Shown here piece after piece: positions 1 through 9,261 of a DNA stretch of 64,000 nt. The stretch lies in NCBI GenBank assembly GCA_023423535.1, contig JAFAFL010000082.1, forward strand, positions 11,344 through 75,343, given 5' to 3'. How positions within the stretch are numbered: the first letter of the stretch is position 1; each line of letters opens with the position of its first letter. The notes beneath the pieces were generated by a model, which saw only the letters and a list, made by a program, of their open reading frames with translations, searched no databases and had not been told where the DNA came from. A program made the position numbers and the translations under genes. This stretch comes from Pseudomonadota bacterium (GTDB lineage: Bacteria; Myxococcota; Myxococcia; Myxococcales; Myxococcaceae).

Positions 1-403
1 CGTCGATGAGCCCGAGCTCCGCCAGCGCGCGGGGGAGGGTGACGCCGCCCGTGAGCAGCCCCTTTCCCGGCTCCGCTTTCAACCGGCGGACCTCGGTCTC
101 GAGATCGCCTTGGAGGAGTTCCGAGTTCCACTCCACCCGCTCGAGCGTGCTCGACACCACGTACTTCTGCTTGGTGTCGATCGAGCGGGCGAACGGCTCC
201 ATCCACTCCGGCCGCGAACCGGGAGGCACCGGCCACCGCCAGGCGCTCTCCATCATCTGGTAGGTGACCCGGCCGAAGAGCAGCGCGTCCGCGGCGGCGA
301 AGTTCTCGATCACGTGACGGTGCACGCTCGGGCTGGGGACTCCCGCCATGTGGTCGGTGCACGCGTCGAGCGTGATGTTGATGGAGTACTTGAGCGGGCG
401 CAT
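1..403 (-). CDS. Dihydrofolate reductase / RibD C-terminal-fold protein, 3' end cut by window
   Basis: The reverse strand reads an open frame of 134 codons from an ATG at 403 to the window edge, with no stop. The N-terminus (RPLKYSINITLDA), a segment reading LLFGRVTYQMME, and KYVVSSTL followed by LLTGGVTLPRALAELGLID match the RibD C-terminal / dihydrofolate-reductase-like family of NADPH-dependent reductases. The Gly-Gly turn in the last segment corresponds to the cofactor-binding part of that fold. Family members are usually about 180-210 residues, so roughly the last quarter lies outside the window. The substrate is unknown; many members are stand-alone and uncharacterised. It is divergent from the antitoxin-like gene at 495. 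Confidence 0.8.
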   Translation of the reverse strand, partial: MRPLKYSINITLDACTDHMAGVPSPSVHRHVIENFAAADALLFGRVTYQMMESAWRWPVPPGSRPEWMEPFARSIDTKQKYVVSSTLERVEWNSELLQGDLETEVRRLKAEPGKGLLTGGVTLPRALAELGLID

Positions 404-472
404 GGCGCGCAGTCTGCTCCTGGCACCTGCCCGGTGCCAGGACGCCGGCCGCGCACCGTTGCGACGACGGTC

Positions 473-490
473 TGTAATCTATAGGTTACA
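473..490. promoter_or_regulatory. 18-bp palindrome upstream of antitoxin-like gene, probable autoregulatory operator
   Basis: The sequence reads TGTAATCTATAGGTTACA. TGTAA and TTACA are inverted arms around an inner CTATAG palindrome, with a single mismatched pair. It ends four bases before the ATG of the XRE-type gene and is strikingly AT-rich for this region. Antitoxins of this class usually repress their own promoter by binding such a site; that role is inferred here. Confidence 0.65.
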
Positions 491-494
491 CCTC

Positions 495-908
495 ATGGCC
501 ACCGCGTTCGACCGCTACTTCGACGAACGGATGAAGAAGCCCGGCTTCGCCCGTGCCTACGAGCGGGCGCGCGCCGAGATCGACTCGGTGGACGAGGTGA
601 TGCGCGTCCTCGACGCCGCTCGCGCCGAGAGGGAGATGTCGAAGGCGGAGCTCGCGCGACGGATCGATGCATCGCCTGTCGTCGTGCGGAAGCTGCTGAC
701 GCAGCCCTCGGTCAACCCCAGCTTCCAGTTGGTGAGCAGGCTGGCGAATGCCGTGGGCCTGCGTCTGGTCCTCGAACCGGCCGCGCGACCCTCCGCCGCG
801 AAAGCGAAGAAGTCGCGGAGGGTGAATGCTCGTCCGGGAAAGCCGCGCAAGGTCAAGGCTCGAGGCTCCGCGGCTTCCGGCGGCCGTATTCGTCAACCAG
901 CGCCTTGA
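495..908 (+). CDS. XRE-family helix-turn-helix protein, HigA-like antitoxin candidate
   Basis: A 137-residue protein. Residues about 33-90 form an XRE-type helix-turn-helix: a DAARAERE helix, then SKAELARRIDASPVVVRKLL, then a SFQLVSRLANAVGLRL segment. This arrangement is common in HigA-like antitoxins. Residues about 95-137 are a Lys/Arg-rich, probably disordered tail. I chose the ATG at 495 because the palindrome at 473-490 sits directly upstream and the frame before it has no domain. The 3' end overlaps a decayed toxin-like gene on the other strand, so this may be an orphan antitoxin. An ordinary small repressor is the alternative. Confidence 0.7.
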   Translation: MATAFDRYFDERMKKPGFARAYERARAEIDSVDEVMRVLDAARAEREMSKAELARRIDASPVVVRKLLTQPSVNPSFQLVSRLANAVGLRLVLEPAARPSAAKAKKSRRVNARPGKPRKVKARGSAASGGRIRQPAP

Positions 909-1106
909 TACGCCGGTAGTCGGCTGCGGTGAGCTTCGTCCCGAAGGCCTTCGAGGCTCAGCGACCGCTTTCACGACCGCGATGAGCTTCGCGGCAACGA
1001 GGTCCGGGCATTCGTCGAGGAACTGCCGAGCAGGGACGGACTCCTCCGGATCGTCCGACGGATGCCGCCTGAAGAAGTGCACCGCCCACGGTGCGTCTCG
1101 CGCCAT
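853..1106 (-). pseudogene. Internally deleted, frameshifted RelE/HigB-type toxin remnant
   Basis: From an ATG at 1106 the reverse strand encodes about 45 residues with the look of a small toxin N-terminus (PWAVHFFRRH, then SVPARQFLDECPDLVAAKLI and VVKAVAE). The frame then becomes low-complexity. Shifting frame at about 970 gives SKAFGTKLTAADYRRIKALV and then EYGRRKPRSLEP before a TGA at 853. From memory, proteins of this toxin type begin and end this way but carry about 40 residues in between, including a conserved Trp-Glu core. I infer a gene that lost its middle and its frame. Two unrelated small frames remain possible. Confidence 0.45.
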
Positions 1107-1132
1107 CGCCTGACTTCACCACTTTTTCAGAG

Positions 1133-1777
1133 CTATCGCCCCGGCCGCTCCACCACCGTCACCGGCGTCCGGAACACCGCGTACGCGCACCACATGAAGA
1201 GGGCGAAGAGCAGCGTGATGGCCCACGTCCTCGGGTGATCCGCGGGGCGCAGCACGCGGACGAGCACGTCCTCCGCCAGCGCGCCGGGCCGCGTCAGCAC
1301 GTCCCAGCTGTTCCAGCGCAGGAACCGCCCGAGGTAGATGCCGAAGCCGCTGAGCAGTCCGACGCCGCCGACCACTGCCCATCCCGCCGCGCGCCCGAGC
1401 CACGCTTCGACTCGCCGGTGCACCACCGACAGCGAGGCGAACCCCAGCACGCAGCCGGCCCACGCGAAGGTGAAGAGGAGCAGCGCGTCGTACCAGAGCG
1501 GCACGCCCGCCCGAGGTCGCAGGTGGAGAAGGTCCGTCACCATGTACGGCGCGTTCGGCAGAAAGAGCAGCCAGGCGAGGAAGAGGTTCCAGACCATCCA
1601 CAGGAACACCCACTCCCCGGTCGTCGCGTAGCGCCCGACGAGCAGCGCCACCGCCAGCGCCGAAGAGGCCACAGCCGCGCCGAACCTCGCATCACCGAGC
1701 ACGGCAAGCACACCCGGCGCCGCGCGCACCGCGTCCCACCGGCCGCGAACGTGCGGCCCCTTCGCCTCATCCGTCAT
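1133..1777 (-). CDS. DUF1361 multipass membrane protein
   Basis: A 214-residue membrane protein with about five hydrophobic segments. The DUF1361 signature is visible: WNLFLAWLLFLPNAPYMVTD at about residues 63-82 and GIYLGRFLRWNSWD later. Function is unknown for this family. The ATG at 1777 is preceded by GGAAGGAG at good spacing and excludes a Pro/Arg-rich upstream extension. It stands alone, divergent from the lipoprotein operon that begins at 2003; the 225-bp gap holds both promoters, but I see no clear -35/-10 pair in it. Confidence 0.8.
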   Translation of the reverse strand: MTDEAKGPHVRGRWDAVRAAPGVLAVLGDARFGAAVASSALAVALLVGRYATTGEWVFLWMVWNLFLAWLLFLPNAPYMVTDLLHLRPRAGVPLWYDALLLFTFAWAGCVLGFASLSVVHRRVEAWLGRAAGWAVVGGVGLLSGFGIYLGRFLRWNSWDVLTRPGALAEDVLVRVLRPADHPRTWAITLLFALFMWCAYAVFRTPVTVVERPGR

Positions 1778-2002
1778 CCCAGAGCGCTCCTTCCGATCCC
1801 TGCCGGGCCTTCCAGAGCAAGCCTCCGGCCAGCGGTCTCCAGGCGCTCGCCGGCCGACCAGCAACCGGGCAGCGCCCCCCGCCGGACAGATCGCCGAAAT
1901 GTTCAGCCGCCCGCGGGCTCTGTCGGCTAACTTGGCCGGTCCGCGTCAACCCCTCGTTGCCCCATGGCCGTCGGGCAGCCTCACTTTGGTAGGCTCCTCT
2001 TC

Positions 2003-3127
2003 ATGCGCCGAGTACCGCACCTTCTGGCCCTGCTGGCTCTGCTGGCGGTGCCGCTCGCCGGCTGTCCGGAGGACGAGCTTCGCCCCACGCTCCCGCCGGA
2101 TGTCTTCGTGGACTCCTGGTCGCAGCAGAGCGCCGCGCGCGTGGACGTGCTCTGGGTGGTGGACAACTCCGGTTCCATGCTCGAGGAGCAGGAGAACCTC
2201 GCCCGCAACTTCCAGTCCTTCATCGAGCTCTTCACCCGCGGCGCCATCGACTACCGCATCGCGGTGACGACGACGGACGTGCTCAACGACAAGGGCAACT
2301 TCAAGGGCACCCCGCGCATCCTCTCGCCGCAGACGGGCAACGTGGTCACCGCCTTCGGCAACAACATCCGCGTGGGCACCTCGGGCAGCGCGAACGAGCA
2401 GGGCCTCGAGGCCGCGCGGATGGCGCTCGATCGGCAGAAGCAGCTCAACGCGCCGAAGCTGCAGCAGATCGACGACTGCAAGCTCAAGTGCACCGACGCG
2501 GCGTGCCTGCAGGCCTGCCCGGGGAAGTTCCCCATCGACTTCCTGCGCCCGGACGCGTTCGTGTACGTCATCTTCGTCAGCGACGAGGAGGACGTCTCGC
2601 CCGGCGACCTCCGCTACTACTGGCGCGCGTTCGAGACCGCCAACGGCATCGGCAACGACGGCACGGTGACGCTCGCGGCGATCGTGGGGACCGCGCAGTC
2701 GAACGGGTGCTCGGCGAACGTGGGCGCGCGCTACCTCGACATGGTGCAGCGCAGCGGCGGCGAGAGCGGCGACATCTGCGACTCGAACTTCTCGGTCACG
2801 CTGCGCAAGCTCGCGAACAACGCGGTGGGCCTGAAGCGGAAGTTCGCGCTCACGCGGAAGCCGAACGTGGAGACGCTGAAGATCGAGCTGCGCTACCCCT
2901 GCAACACCGACGCGGAGACGATCAAAGCCTGCGCCTCCAGCGACCGCACCGCCTGCGAGGGCGAGGCCCCGGACGCGGTCGCGCTCGTCTGCACGCCGAA
3001 GATGGGCGGCGCGGACGGGTGGGAGTACGAGGCCGAGACGAACGTCATCTTCTTCTCCGGCGACTCGGTGCCGGGCCTCCGCGCGGAGATCGACATCCAG
3101 TACTACGAAGAGGGGAAGGGCCCGTGA
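2003..3127 (+). CDS. vWA-domain lipoprotein
   Basis: A 374-residue protein. It has a lipoprotein signal with lipobox ending at Cys21 (LAGC), then a von Willebrand factor A domain. The metal-ion-dependent adhesion site is complete in its first element: D54-x-S56-x-S58 in VVDNSGSM. Several Cys pairs at about residues 155-170 and near the C-terminus suggest disulphides in an exported protein. vWA domains bind protein or surface ligands through a bound metal. It is the first of five consecutive lipoprotein genes. Its stop overlaps the GTG of the next gene, so the two are probably translationally coupled. The ligand is unknown. Confidence 0.85.
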   Translation: MRRVPHLLALLALLAVPLAGCPEDELRPTLPPDVFVDSWSQQSAARVDVLWVVDNSGSMLEEQENLARNFQSFIELFTRGAIDYRIAVTTTDVLNDKGNFKGTPRILSPQTGNVVTAFGNNIRVGTSGSANEQGLEAARMALDRQKQLNAPKLQQIDDCKLKCTDAACLQACPGKFPIDFLRPDAFVYVIFVSDEEDVSPGDLRYYWRAFETANGIGNDGTVTLAAIVGTAQSNGCSANVGARYLDMVQRSGGESGDICDSNFSVTLRKLANNAVGLKRKFALTRKPNVETLKIELRYPCNTDAETIKACASSDRTACEGEAPDAVALVCTPKMGGADGWEYEAETNVIFFSGDSVPGLRAEIDIQYYEEGKGP

Positions 3128-4623
3128 CGCGCGCTACCCGTAGGCATGGACAGAGCCTCGCGCTCGCTCTCATCGCGGCGGTCGCCGGCCTCGGCGCGGC
3201 GCTGACGGCTGCGTGCGGCACCGACCAGACCCAGAGCGTGCGCCCGCAGCTGGTGCCGCCGCAGGAGGTCTACGACTTCGGCGCGGTGCCGGTGCTCAAC
3301 GAGCGCAAGGGTGACGTGAAGGTCCTCAACGTCGGCCGCGGCACGCTGACGGTGAAGGGCGCGACCCTGCGCGAGGGGGAGTCGCCCTTCCGGATCCTCG
3401 GCGGCCCGGAGGAGGTGGGCGCCTCCGAGGAGAAGCCGATCCTCGTCGCGTTCACGCCGCCGCTGGAGGGCGCCTACGAAGCGACGCTGGTGCTCGAGAC
3501 GGACGACCTCGAGAACCCCAGCGTGACCGTGCTGCTGAAGGGCGAAGGTTCGACGCGCGCGACGATGGAGGTCGAGCCGCTGGCGATCGACTTCGGCCGC
3601 GTGGCGGAGGGCACGAGCGCGGTGCAGTCGTTCGTCATCAAGTCGGCCGGCACGGCGGACCTCATCCTCGAGGAGCTCGCCTTCACCGACGGCACCAGCG
3701 ACGCGTTCTCCTTCGTCGGCTCGGCCTCCACGCCGGCGACGATCGCGCACAAGACGGCGGCGGGCCTGCCGGGACAGATCCAGCTCACCGTGCGCTTCAC
3801 CGCGGTGGCGGGCGGACCGGAGAGCGCGACGGGGAGCATCCGGCTGCGCGGCACCGATCCGGAGAAGCGCGAAGTCGTCATCCCGCTGTCCGCGCGAATC
3901 AACAGGGCGCCGATCGCGGTGATCAAGCCGCTCGGGGTGGGCGCGCCGGGAATGGCGGTGGAGCTCGACGGGACCGAGTCCAGCGATCCGGATGGCGACG
4001 TGCCGCTGACCTACAAGTGGTCGCTGCGCCAGAAGCCGCTCGGCGCGACGACGGTCATCGAAGGGCCGGAGCAGTCGCTCACCGGGATGACGCTCGATGC
4101 GGCGCTGCCCGGCGAGTACGTGGTGGAGCTGCAGGTGACCGACGCCGAGGGCGCGAAGAGCCTGACGGCCGCGCGCGCGAGCATCGTCTCCGCGCCGGCG
4201 CAGAAGCTCCTCGTGGAGATGTTCTGGAACAACACGGTGACGGACATCGACCTGCACTTCCTCAAGACGCCGCACACGCAGGTGGGGAGCATCCCCAACG
4301 ACTGCCACCGCATCAACAAGCGCCCGGACTGGGGCGTGCTCGGTGACGACAGCGACGATCCGGAGTTCCTCAACGACGCGCTGACTGGCTACGGCCCCGA
4401 GACCGTGGGCTACGTGAACCCGCCGGAGAACCACGCCTTCCGCGTGGTGGCCGAATACGCGAACGAGCACTTCGCGCAGAATCCGGCGAGCGAGATCACC
4501 GTGCGCATCTACCTCTACGGAAAGCTCGAGTACGAGGGGAAGCGCACCCTCGACAAGGCGGGACAGGTCTGGGGCGTCGCCGACATCCAGTGGCCGTCCG
4601 GCAAGGTGACCCCGATTCCATGA
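3124..4623 (+). CDS. Lipoprotein with two HYDIN/choice-of-anchor D-like domains, a PKD domain and a YfaP-like C-terminus
   Basis: A 499-residue protein starting at GTG 3124, which overlaps the previous stop by 4 bp. A hydrophobic leader ends in a lipobox (LTAAC, Cys31). Two similar beta-sandwich repeats follow (about 38-130 and 140-245; note DFGAVPV and DFGRVAEG), typical of HYDIN/ASPM-like choice-of-anchor D domains. A PKD domain at about 250-345 carries the SSDPDGD motif. The C-terminal part contains VTDIDLHFLKTP, resembling the DUF2135/YfaP type. All are binding or spacer folds, with no enzyme signature. It shares its stop (ATGA) with the start of the next gene. Confidence 0.8.
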   Translation: MTRATRRHGQSLALALIAAVAGLGAALTAACGTDQTQSVRPQLVPPQEVYDFGAVPVLNERKGDVKVLNVGRGTLTVKGATLREGESPFRILGGPEEVGASEEKPILVAFTPPLEGAYEATLVLETDDLENPSVTVLLKGEGSTRATMEVEPLAIDFGRVAEGTSAVQSFVIKSAGTADLILEELAFTDGTSDAFSFVGSASTPATIAHKTAAGLPGQIQLTVRFTAVAGGPESATGSIRLRGTDPEKREVVIPLSARINRAPIAVIKPLGVGAPGMAVELDGTESSDPDGDVPLTYKWSLRQKPLGATTVIEGPEQSLTGMTLDAALPGEYVVELQVTDAEGAKSLTAARASIVSAPAQKLLVEMFWNNTVTDIDLHFLKTPHTQVGSIPNDCHRINKRPDWGVLGDDSDDPEFLNDALTGYGPETVGYVNPPENHAFRVVAEYANEHFAQNPASEITVRIYLYGKLEYEGKRTLDKAGQVWGVADIQWPSGKVTPIP

Positions 4624-6122
4624 AGCCCTCCGCATCCATCACGGCAGCGCTCCTCGCGGGCTTCGTTGCGCTGGGCCTGCTCGGCACCGGCTGCCCGAAC
4701 ACCGAACCGCCGGCCGACGGAGACGGCGGAACGAAGGCCGAGGAGTGTCAGTCGCGCGCGGACTGCGCGGTCGAGGGCCAGGTCTGCACCGCGGGAAGCT
4801 TCTGCGCGGACTGCGAGACCTCGGGCCAGTGCCGGCAGAAGGAGGAGTGCCGCATCGACGCGGAGGCGAACACCAGGCGGTGCGCGCTGCGGGCGGGCTG
4901 GGGCGCCGACTGCGAGCAGAACGCGCAGTGCAGCGCGGGCCAGTGGTGCGTGCAGGGCCTGTGCAGGGACTCGAGCGAGGTGCAGCAGTGCCCCTCCGGC
5001 GTCTCGACCGAATGCCCTGCGAACATGCGCTGCAACGCGGTGAACTTCGTCTGCGAAGAGGACCTCGGGTGCTCGGAGAACGCGGACTGCTCGCCGGGTG
5101 AGGTCTGCAACACCGGCTCGCATGCGTGCGTGCCGCGCTGCACCGAGGAGACGCAGAGCACGGTGTGCCTCGGCGGCGAGCGCTGCGTGAACGAGCGCTG
5201 CGTGCAGTGCACCGCGGACGCCGAGTGCGGCATCGGCCTCTTCTGCGATGCGGCGGGGAAGTGCGTGTCGAAGGAGCGCTGCTACCTCGACCGCGACTGC
5301 AAGGTGCCGCTCATCTGTCACCGGCCGACCGGGCAGTGCGTGGACAAGCCGCCGCCGTGCGTCTCCGACGAGAACTGCGCGCCGGACCAGAAGTGCAACG
5401 TGGGCACCGGCAAGTGCGTGCCCCGCAACTGCCAGCCGGACCTCTTCGAGCCGAACAACGAGGCCGCCACCGCGCGCGGCGTGCCGGTGAACGTGACCCA
5501 CACCGCGCTGACGCTCTGCGAGGGTGACGTGGACTTCTACGCCTTCACGCTCTCGCGCGGAGACGAGCTGTCGGCGCTGGTGGACGCGGATCCCTTCGCG
5601 GAGAACACCTTCACCACCGTCATCCAGGACGGCAGCGGGCGCTCGCTCAGCGCCGGGCGCTTGTTGACCTCCTACGTGGCCGCGGTGCCGGACACCTACT
5701 ACGTGGCGATCAGCAGCACCGACCCGTTCCAGAACTACGACGTGCGCTTCCTCCTCAGCCGCGGGTCGCCCTGCGACGACGACGGCTGGGAGCCGAACGA
5801 CCTCTCCTCGCAGGCCACGCCGGTGAACAGCGCGGGCCTCGTGGACGGCGCCATCTGCCCGCAGGACAAGGACCACTTCTCCGTGCCGGTGCCGGCGGGG
5901 AAGGGCGTGCGCGTCTCGCTCACCGGGTACCAGTCGTCGGGTGGGCTGCTGACGATCTGCGCCTTCGAGGGCGGCACGCAGCTCGGGTGCTCCGACGATC
6001 CGCAGACGCCGATGGTCGAGGCCTCCGCGGCGCAGGTGGGCGGCAAGACGGTGCTCGTGCGCGTCAGCGCGGCGGACGAGCGCACGCAGAATACGTACTC
6101 GCTGAGGGTGGAGCTCCCATGA
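4620..6122 (+). CDS. Cys-rich lipoprotein with tandem PPC-like domains
   Basis: A 500-residue protein; ATG at 4620 overlaps the previous stop. The lipobox is GTGC (Cys25). Residues about 40-280 consist of repeated short Cys-rich modules of the kind C-x(n)-DC-x-x-G-x-x-C, similar to Dickkopf/EGF-like repeats common in myxobacterial surface proteins. Two bacterial pre-peptidase C-terminal (PPC) beta domains follow; each starts with a D/E-x-x-EPN motif (LFEPNNEA and GWEPNDLS) and has a D-VDFYAF or KDHFSV strand. A structural or adhesive role outside the cytoplasm is inferred. It overlaps the next gene by 4 bp. Confidence 0.8.
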   Translation: MKPSASITAALLAGFVALGLLGTGCPNTEPPADGDGGTKAEECQSRADCAVEGQVCTAGSFCADCETSGQCRQKEECRIDAEANTRRCALRAGWGADCEQNAQCSAGQWCVQGLCRDSSEVQQCPSGVSTECPANMRCNAVNFVCEEDLGCSENADCSPGEVCNTGSHACVPRCTEETQSTVCLGGERCVNERCVQCTADAECGIGLFCDAAGKCVSKERCYLDRDCKVPLICHRPTGQCVDKPPPCVSDENCAPDQKCNVGTGKCVPRNCQPDLFEPNNEAATARGVPVNVTHTALTLCEGDVDFYAFTLSRGDELSALVDADPFAENTFTTVIQDGSGRSLSAGRLLTSYVAAVPDTYYVAISSTDPFQNYDVRFLLSRGSPCDDDGWEPNDLSSQATPVNSAGLVDGAICPQDKDHFSVPVPAGKGVRVSLTGYQSSGGLLTICAFEGGTQLGCSDDPQTPMVEASAAQVGGKTVLVRVSAADERTQNTYSLRVELP

Positions 6123-9100
6123 CCCCGTCTTTCGGAAGAATCCTGCTGGCGCTCTCGCTCGCCGCAGTGCTCGCGGGATGTCCGGACGATCCCCAGCCGC
6201 AGACGGACGGGGGCACCGACGCGGGCGAGGTCGCGGACGCGGGCACCGACGCAGGCATCGACCTCCCGGACGCGGGAGGCGGTGACGAGGACGGCGGCGT
6301 TCCTCCGGAGCTGACGCTGCAGCGCGTGTTGCCGCCGCGGGCGCCGACGACGGGCGGCGTGCAGACGACCTTCCAGGGCTCGGGGTTCGTGCGCGGTACC
6401 GGCGAGCGCGTGACAGAGGCGAAGGCGCGGACGACGATCAAGTTCGGCTCGAACATCGTCCAGGACTTCCAGATCATCGACGACGGGACGATCGACGTGC
6501 GCGTGCCCCCCGGGAAGGTGGGCCTCGGCAACGTCACCATCACCAACGACAACGGCGAGTTCACCTGCAAGGGCTGCTTCACCTACTTCGAAGAGGTGGT
6601 GCTGAAGAGCGTCTCTCCAAAGGAGGGCCCGCTGCGCGGAGGCACCGAGGTCACGCTCACCGGCCAGGGCTTCACCGACGAGCTGATGGTCCTCTTCGGC
6701 TCGCAGTTGGTGGCAGAGCCGTTCCTCGTCTCCTCCACCGAGGTCCGCGTGATCGCGCCGCGCGGCGTCGAGACGGGGCCGGTGGACATCACCGTCTATT
6801 CGAAGAACGGCGTCGGCGTGCAGCGGCGGGTGTTCCGTTACTTCGACGATCTTCGAATCACCGAGGTGACGCCGCCGGTAGGCCCGCTGGCGGGCGGAGA
6901 CGAGATCACGATCCTCGGCAGCGGCTTCGAGGGCGCGACGGCGGTGAGCATCGGCGGCTTCGTGGCGCAGCCCTTCACCGTGCACGACGGCGGGCGCATC
7001 ACCGTCACCGTTCCGCCGGCCACCGCCGCGGGGGCCGCGGATCTCACGGTCACCACGCCGCGCGACACGTGGACGGTGCGCAACGGCTACACGTACGTGA
7101 GCGGCTCGGGCTTCGTCGTCCACGGCGTGTTCCCGCACGTGGGTCCGGCAGCGGGCGGCAACGTCGTCACCTTCACCGGCGAGGGCTTCGACACCCCGGG
7201 CCTGCAGTTCCTCGTGGATGGCGCTGTCGCCACCGCGCAGGTGCTCAGCGAGAACGTGGCGAAGGTCACGGTGCCGCCGCGCTCCGGCGATCGCATCGTC
7301 GGCGTCGGCCTTCAGGCGGGCGCGCAGACGTGGAGCACGCCGTACCGCTACACCTACGGGCTCTCGGTGGCGGGCCTCTCGCCGAACCGCGGGCCGCTCG
7401 GTGGTGGAACGGTGACGCAGCTCACCGGCGCGGGACTGCCGGACGATCTGGTGGTGCACGTGGGCGCGCGCTCGGCGGCGGTCTCCGCGGGCACCTCCGA
7501 GACCGAACGCTCGCTGACCACGCCGAAGGGGCAGGGCGGAGGCGCGGTCGCGGTCTGGGCGTACGAGGCGAGCGATCCGCAGAACGAGTTCACCCTCCCC
7601 GCCGCCTTCACCTTCGACGAGCCGCTCACCGTGGGCGGCCTGCAGCCGAACCGCGGCGCAATCGCCGGCGGCACGCTGGTGTCGGTGCTCGGCAGCGGCT
7701 TCGGCGAGGGCACCATCGTCCGCATCGGCGGGCAGGTCGCGAAGGACATCAAGGTGGTGGACGCGCACACGCTCTCCTGCCGCACGCCGAAGGGCGAGGT
7801 CGGCTCGGTGGACGTGCGCGTGGAGCGCGCGGGGCAGGGCGACGATCTGCCGGGCGGCTTCAGCTACTTCGATCCGCGGAGCATCAGCGGCGGGCTCTCC
7901 GGCGGACCGCTGACCGGCACTCTGAACGTGACGGTGCTCGACCAGTCGCCGGGCTTCCAGGGCGCGCCGGTGCCGCTGGCCACGGTGATGCTCGGTGCGG
8001 ATTCGCACACCCCTTTCCAGGGCGTGACCGACGCGCGCGGGCAGATCACCTTCAGCGATCCCTCGCTGGTGAAGGCGCAGACGGTCACCGCGTTCAAGGA
8101 CGGCTACGCGAGCGTGACGGTGACCTCGGTGAACGCGGAGAACGTCACCGTGTACATCGCGCGGGTCGGGGGTGACGGATCGCCCGGCTCGCCGCCGCCG
8201 GGTCCGCCGCCCTCGGTCATCAGCGGACGAGTGACCGGCTTCAAGCCGCCGCGCATCCTCAACAGCAACGAGTCGCTCGAGGCCCGCGTGTTCGTGTCGC
8301 AGAACTCGCTCTACGCGTCCGCGCCCTTCCGCGCGCCGCCGAACCGGCAGGGACAGAAGTGGCAGGTGACGAAGGAGGGCGGCGAATACCTCGTGCTGAC
8401 CTCTGCCGGCCTGCGCGCGGTGTACGCGGTGCTCGGCGTCTATGACCGGGTGACGCAGAACTTCGAGCCCTTCCTCATGGGCATCAAGCGCGGCGTCACG
8501 GTGACGAGCGACAAGCCGGCGACGAACATGGACATCATCCTCGACATGCACCTCGACATGACGGTGCCGGTCACGGTGGATGGGCCGCTCACCTTCACCG
8601 ACGCGGTGACGGGCGAGAGCGTGGCGGCGAACAACGACCTCTACGGGTTCCTCGACCTCGGCGCCGAGGGCTTCATCCCCAACCCGAACAACTGGGGCGT
8701 GGGCACGACGTCGTTCACCTCCGTGTCGTCGAACGCGAACACGCTGAGCTTCCCGCACTTCCCCCGGCTCGACGGGTCGAACTTCATCTTCATGAACCTG
8801 TCGCTGGCGCCCGAAGGCTCGCCCTACAGCATCTACTACCGTCGGCAGCCGGGAGACCTGACGAAGGGCCTCACCATCGGGCCGATGTTGCCCACGCTGA
8901 GGGTCACGCATCCGACCTCGACCGCTGCATGGAACGGGACGATCACCTGGGCGCGCGATCCGGGACCGGCGGCGGACATCCACCAGGTGCTCGTGCTCAA
9001 GCCCACGCTCGCGGGCGCGGTGACGCTGTGGTCGGTGATGCTGCCGGGGAGCGACACCCAGGTGACCCTGCCGCCCGCGGCGGTGCAGAAGCTGCGGACG

Positions 9101-9244
9101 GAGGAGGCGGGCAACACGCTGTTCGTGCAGGTGCTCAGCAGCCGCTCGCCGAAGTTCAGCTACAACCAGTGGACGTACGACACGCTGAGCGGAGTGACCT
9201 GGTCGAGCTACACGCTCGCGCTGTCCGACGGGTTCGTGCCGTAG
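6119..9244 (+). CDS. Large lipoprotein with six IPT/TIG repeats and a carboxypeptidase-regulatory-like domain
   Basis: A 1041-residue protein; lipobox LAGC (Cys21), then an Asp/Gly/Thr-rich linker. Six IPT/TIG immunoglobulin-like repeats occupy about residues 60-615. Each has the pattern P-x-x-G-x-x-x-GG followed by an xGxGF strand, for example VSPKEGPLRGG with LTGQGF. A carboxypeptidase-regulatory-like domain follows at about 630-700 (VPLATVMLGAD, VTDARGQITF), then a Pro/Gly hinge and about 300 residues of beta-rich sequence without a recognised family. TIG repeats typically act as extended ligand-binding stalks. It is probably the main structural member of this operon. Confidence 0.82.
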   Translation: MTPSFGRILLALSLAAVLAGCPDDPQPQTDGGTDAGEVADAGTDAGIDLPDAGGGDEDGGVPPELTLQRVLPPRAPTTGGVQTTFQGSGFVRGTGERVTEAKARTTIKFGSNIVQDFQIIDDGTIDVRVPPGKVGLGNVTITNDNGEFTCKGCFTYFEEVVLKSVSPKEGPLRGGTEVTLTGQGFTDELMVLFGSQLVAEPFLVSSTEVRVIAPRGVETGPVDITVYSKNGVGVQRRVFRYFDDLRITEVTPPVGPLAGGDEITILGSGFEGATAVSIGGFVAQPFTVHDGGRITVTVPPATAAGAADLTVTTPRDTWTVRNGYTYVSGSGFVVHGVFPHVGPAAGGNVVTFTGEGFDTPGLQFLVDGAVATAQVLSENVAKVTVPPRSGDRIVGVGLQAGAQTWSTPYRYTYGLSVAGLSPNRGPLGGGTVTQLTGAGLPDDLVVHVGARSAAVSAGTSETERSLTTPKGQGGGAVAVWAYEASDPQNEFTLPAAFTFDEPLTVGGLQPNRGAIAGGTLVSVLGSGFGEGTIVRIGGQVAKDIKVVDAHTLSCRTPKGEVGSVDVRVERAGQGDDLPGGFSYFDPRSISGGLSGGPLTGTLNVTVLDQSPGFQGAPVPLATVMLGADSHTPFQGVTDARGQITFSDPSLVKAQTVTAFKDGYASVTVTSVNAENVTVYIARVGGDGSPGSPPPGPPPSVISGRVTGFKPPRILNSNESLEARVFVSQNSLYASAPFRAPPNRQGQKWQVTKEGGEYLVLTSAGLRAVYAVLGVYDRVTQNFEPFLMGIKRGVTVTSDKPATNMDIILDMHLDMTVPVTVDGPLTFTDAVTGESVAANNDLYGFLDLGAEGFIPNPNNWGVGTTSFTSVSSNANTLSFPHFPRLDGSNFIFMNLSLAPEGSPYSIYYRRQPGDLTKGLTIGPMLPTLRVTHPTSTAAWNGTITWARDPGPAADIHQVLVLKPTLAGAVTLWSVMLPGSDTQVTLPPAAVQKLRTEEAGNTLFVQVLSSRSPKFSYNQWTYDTLSGVTWSSYTLALSDGFVP

Positions 9245-9261
9245 CTTCAGAGGTCTCCAAG

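Noticed and set aside
5735..8983. Reverse-strand open frame of 1082 codons
   Set aside because: Antisense to the TIG-repeat lipoprotein; low-complexity Arg/Val/His sequence with no motif.
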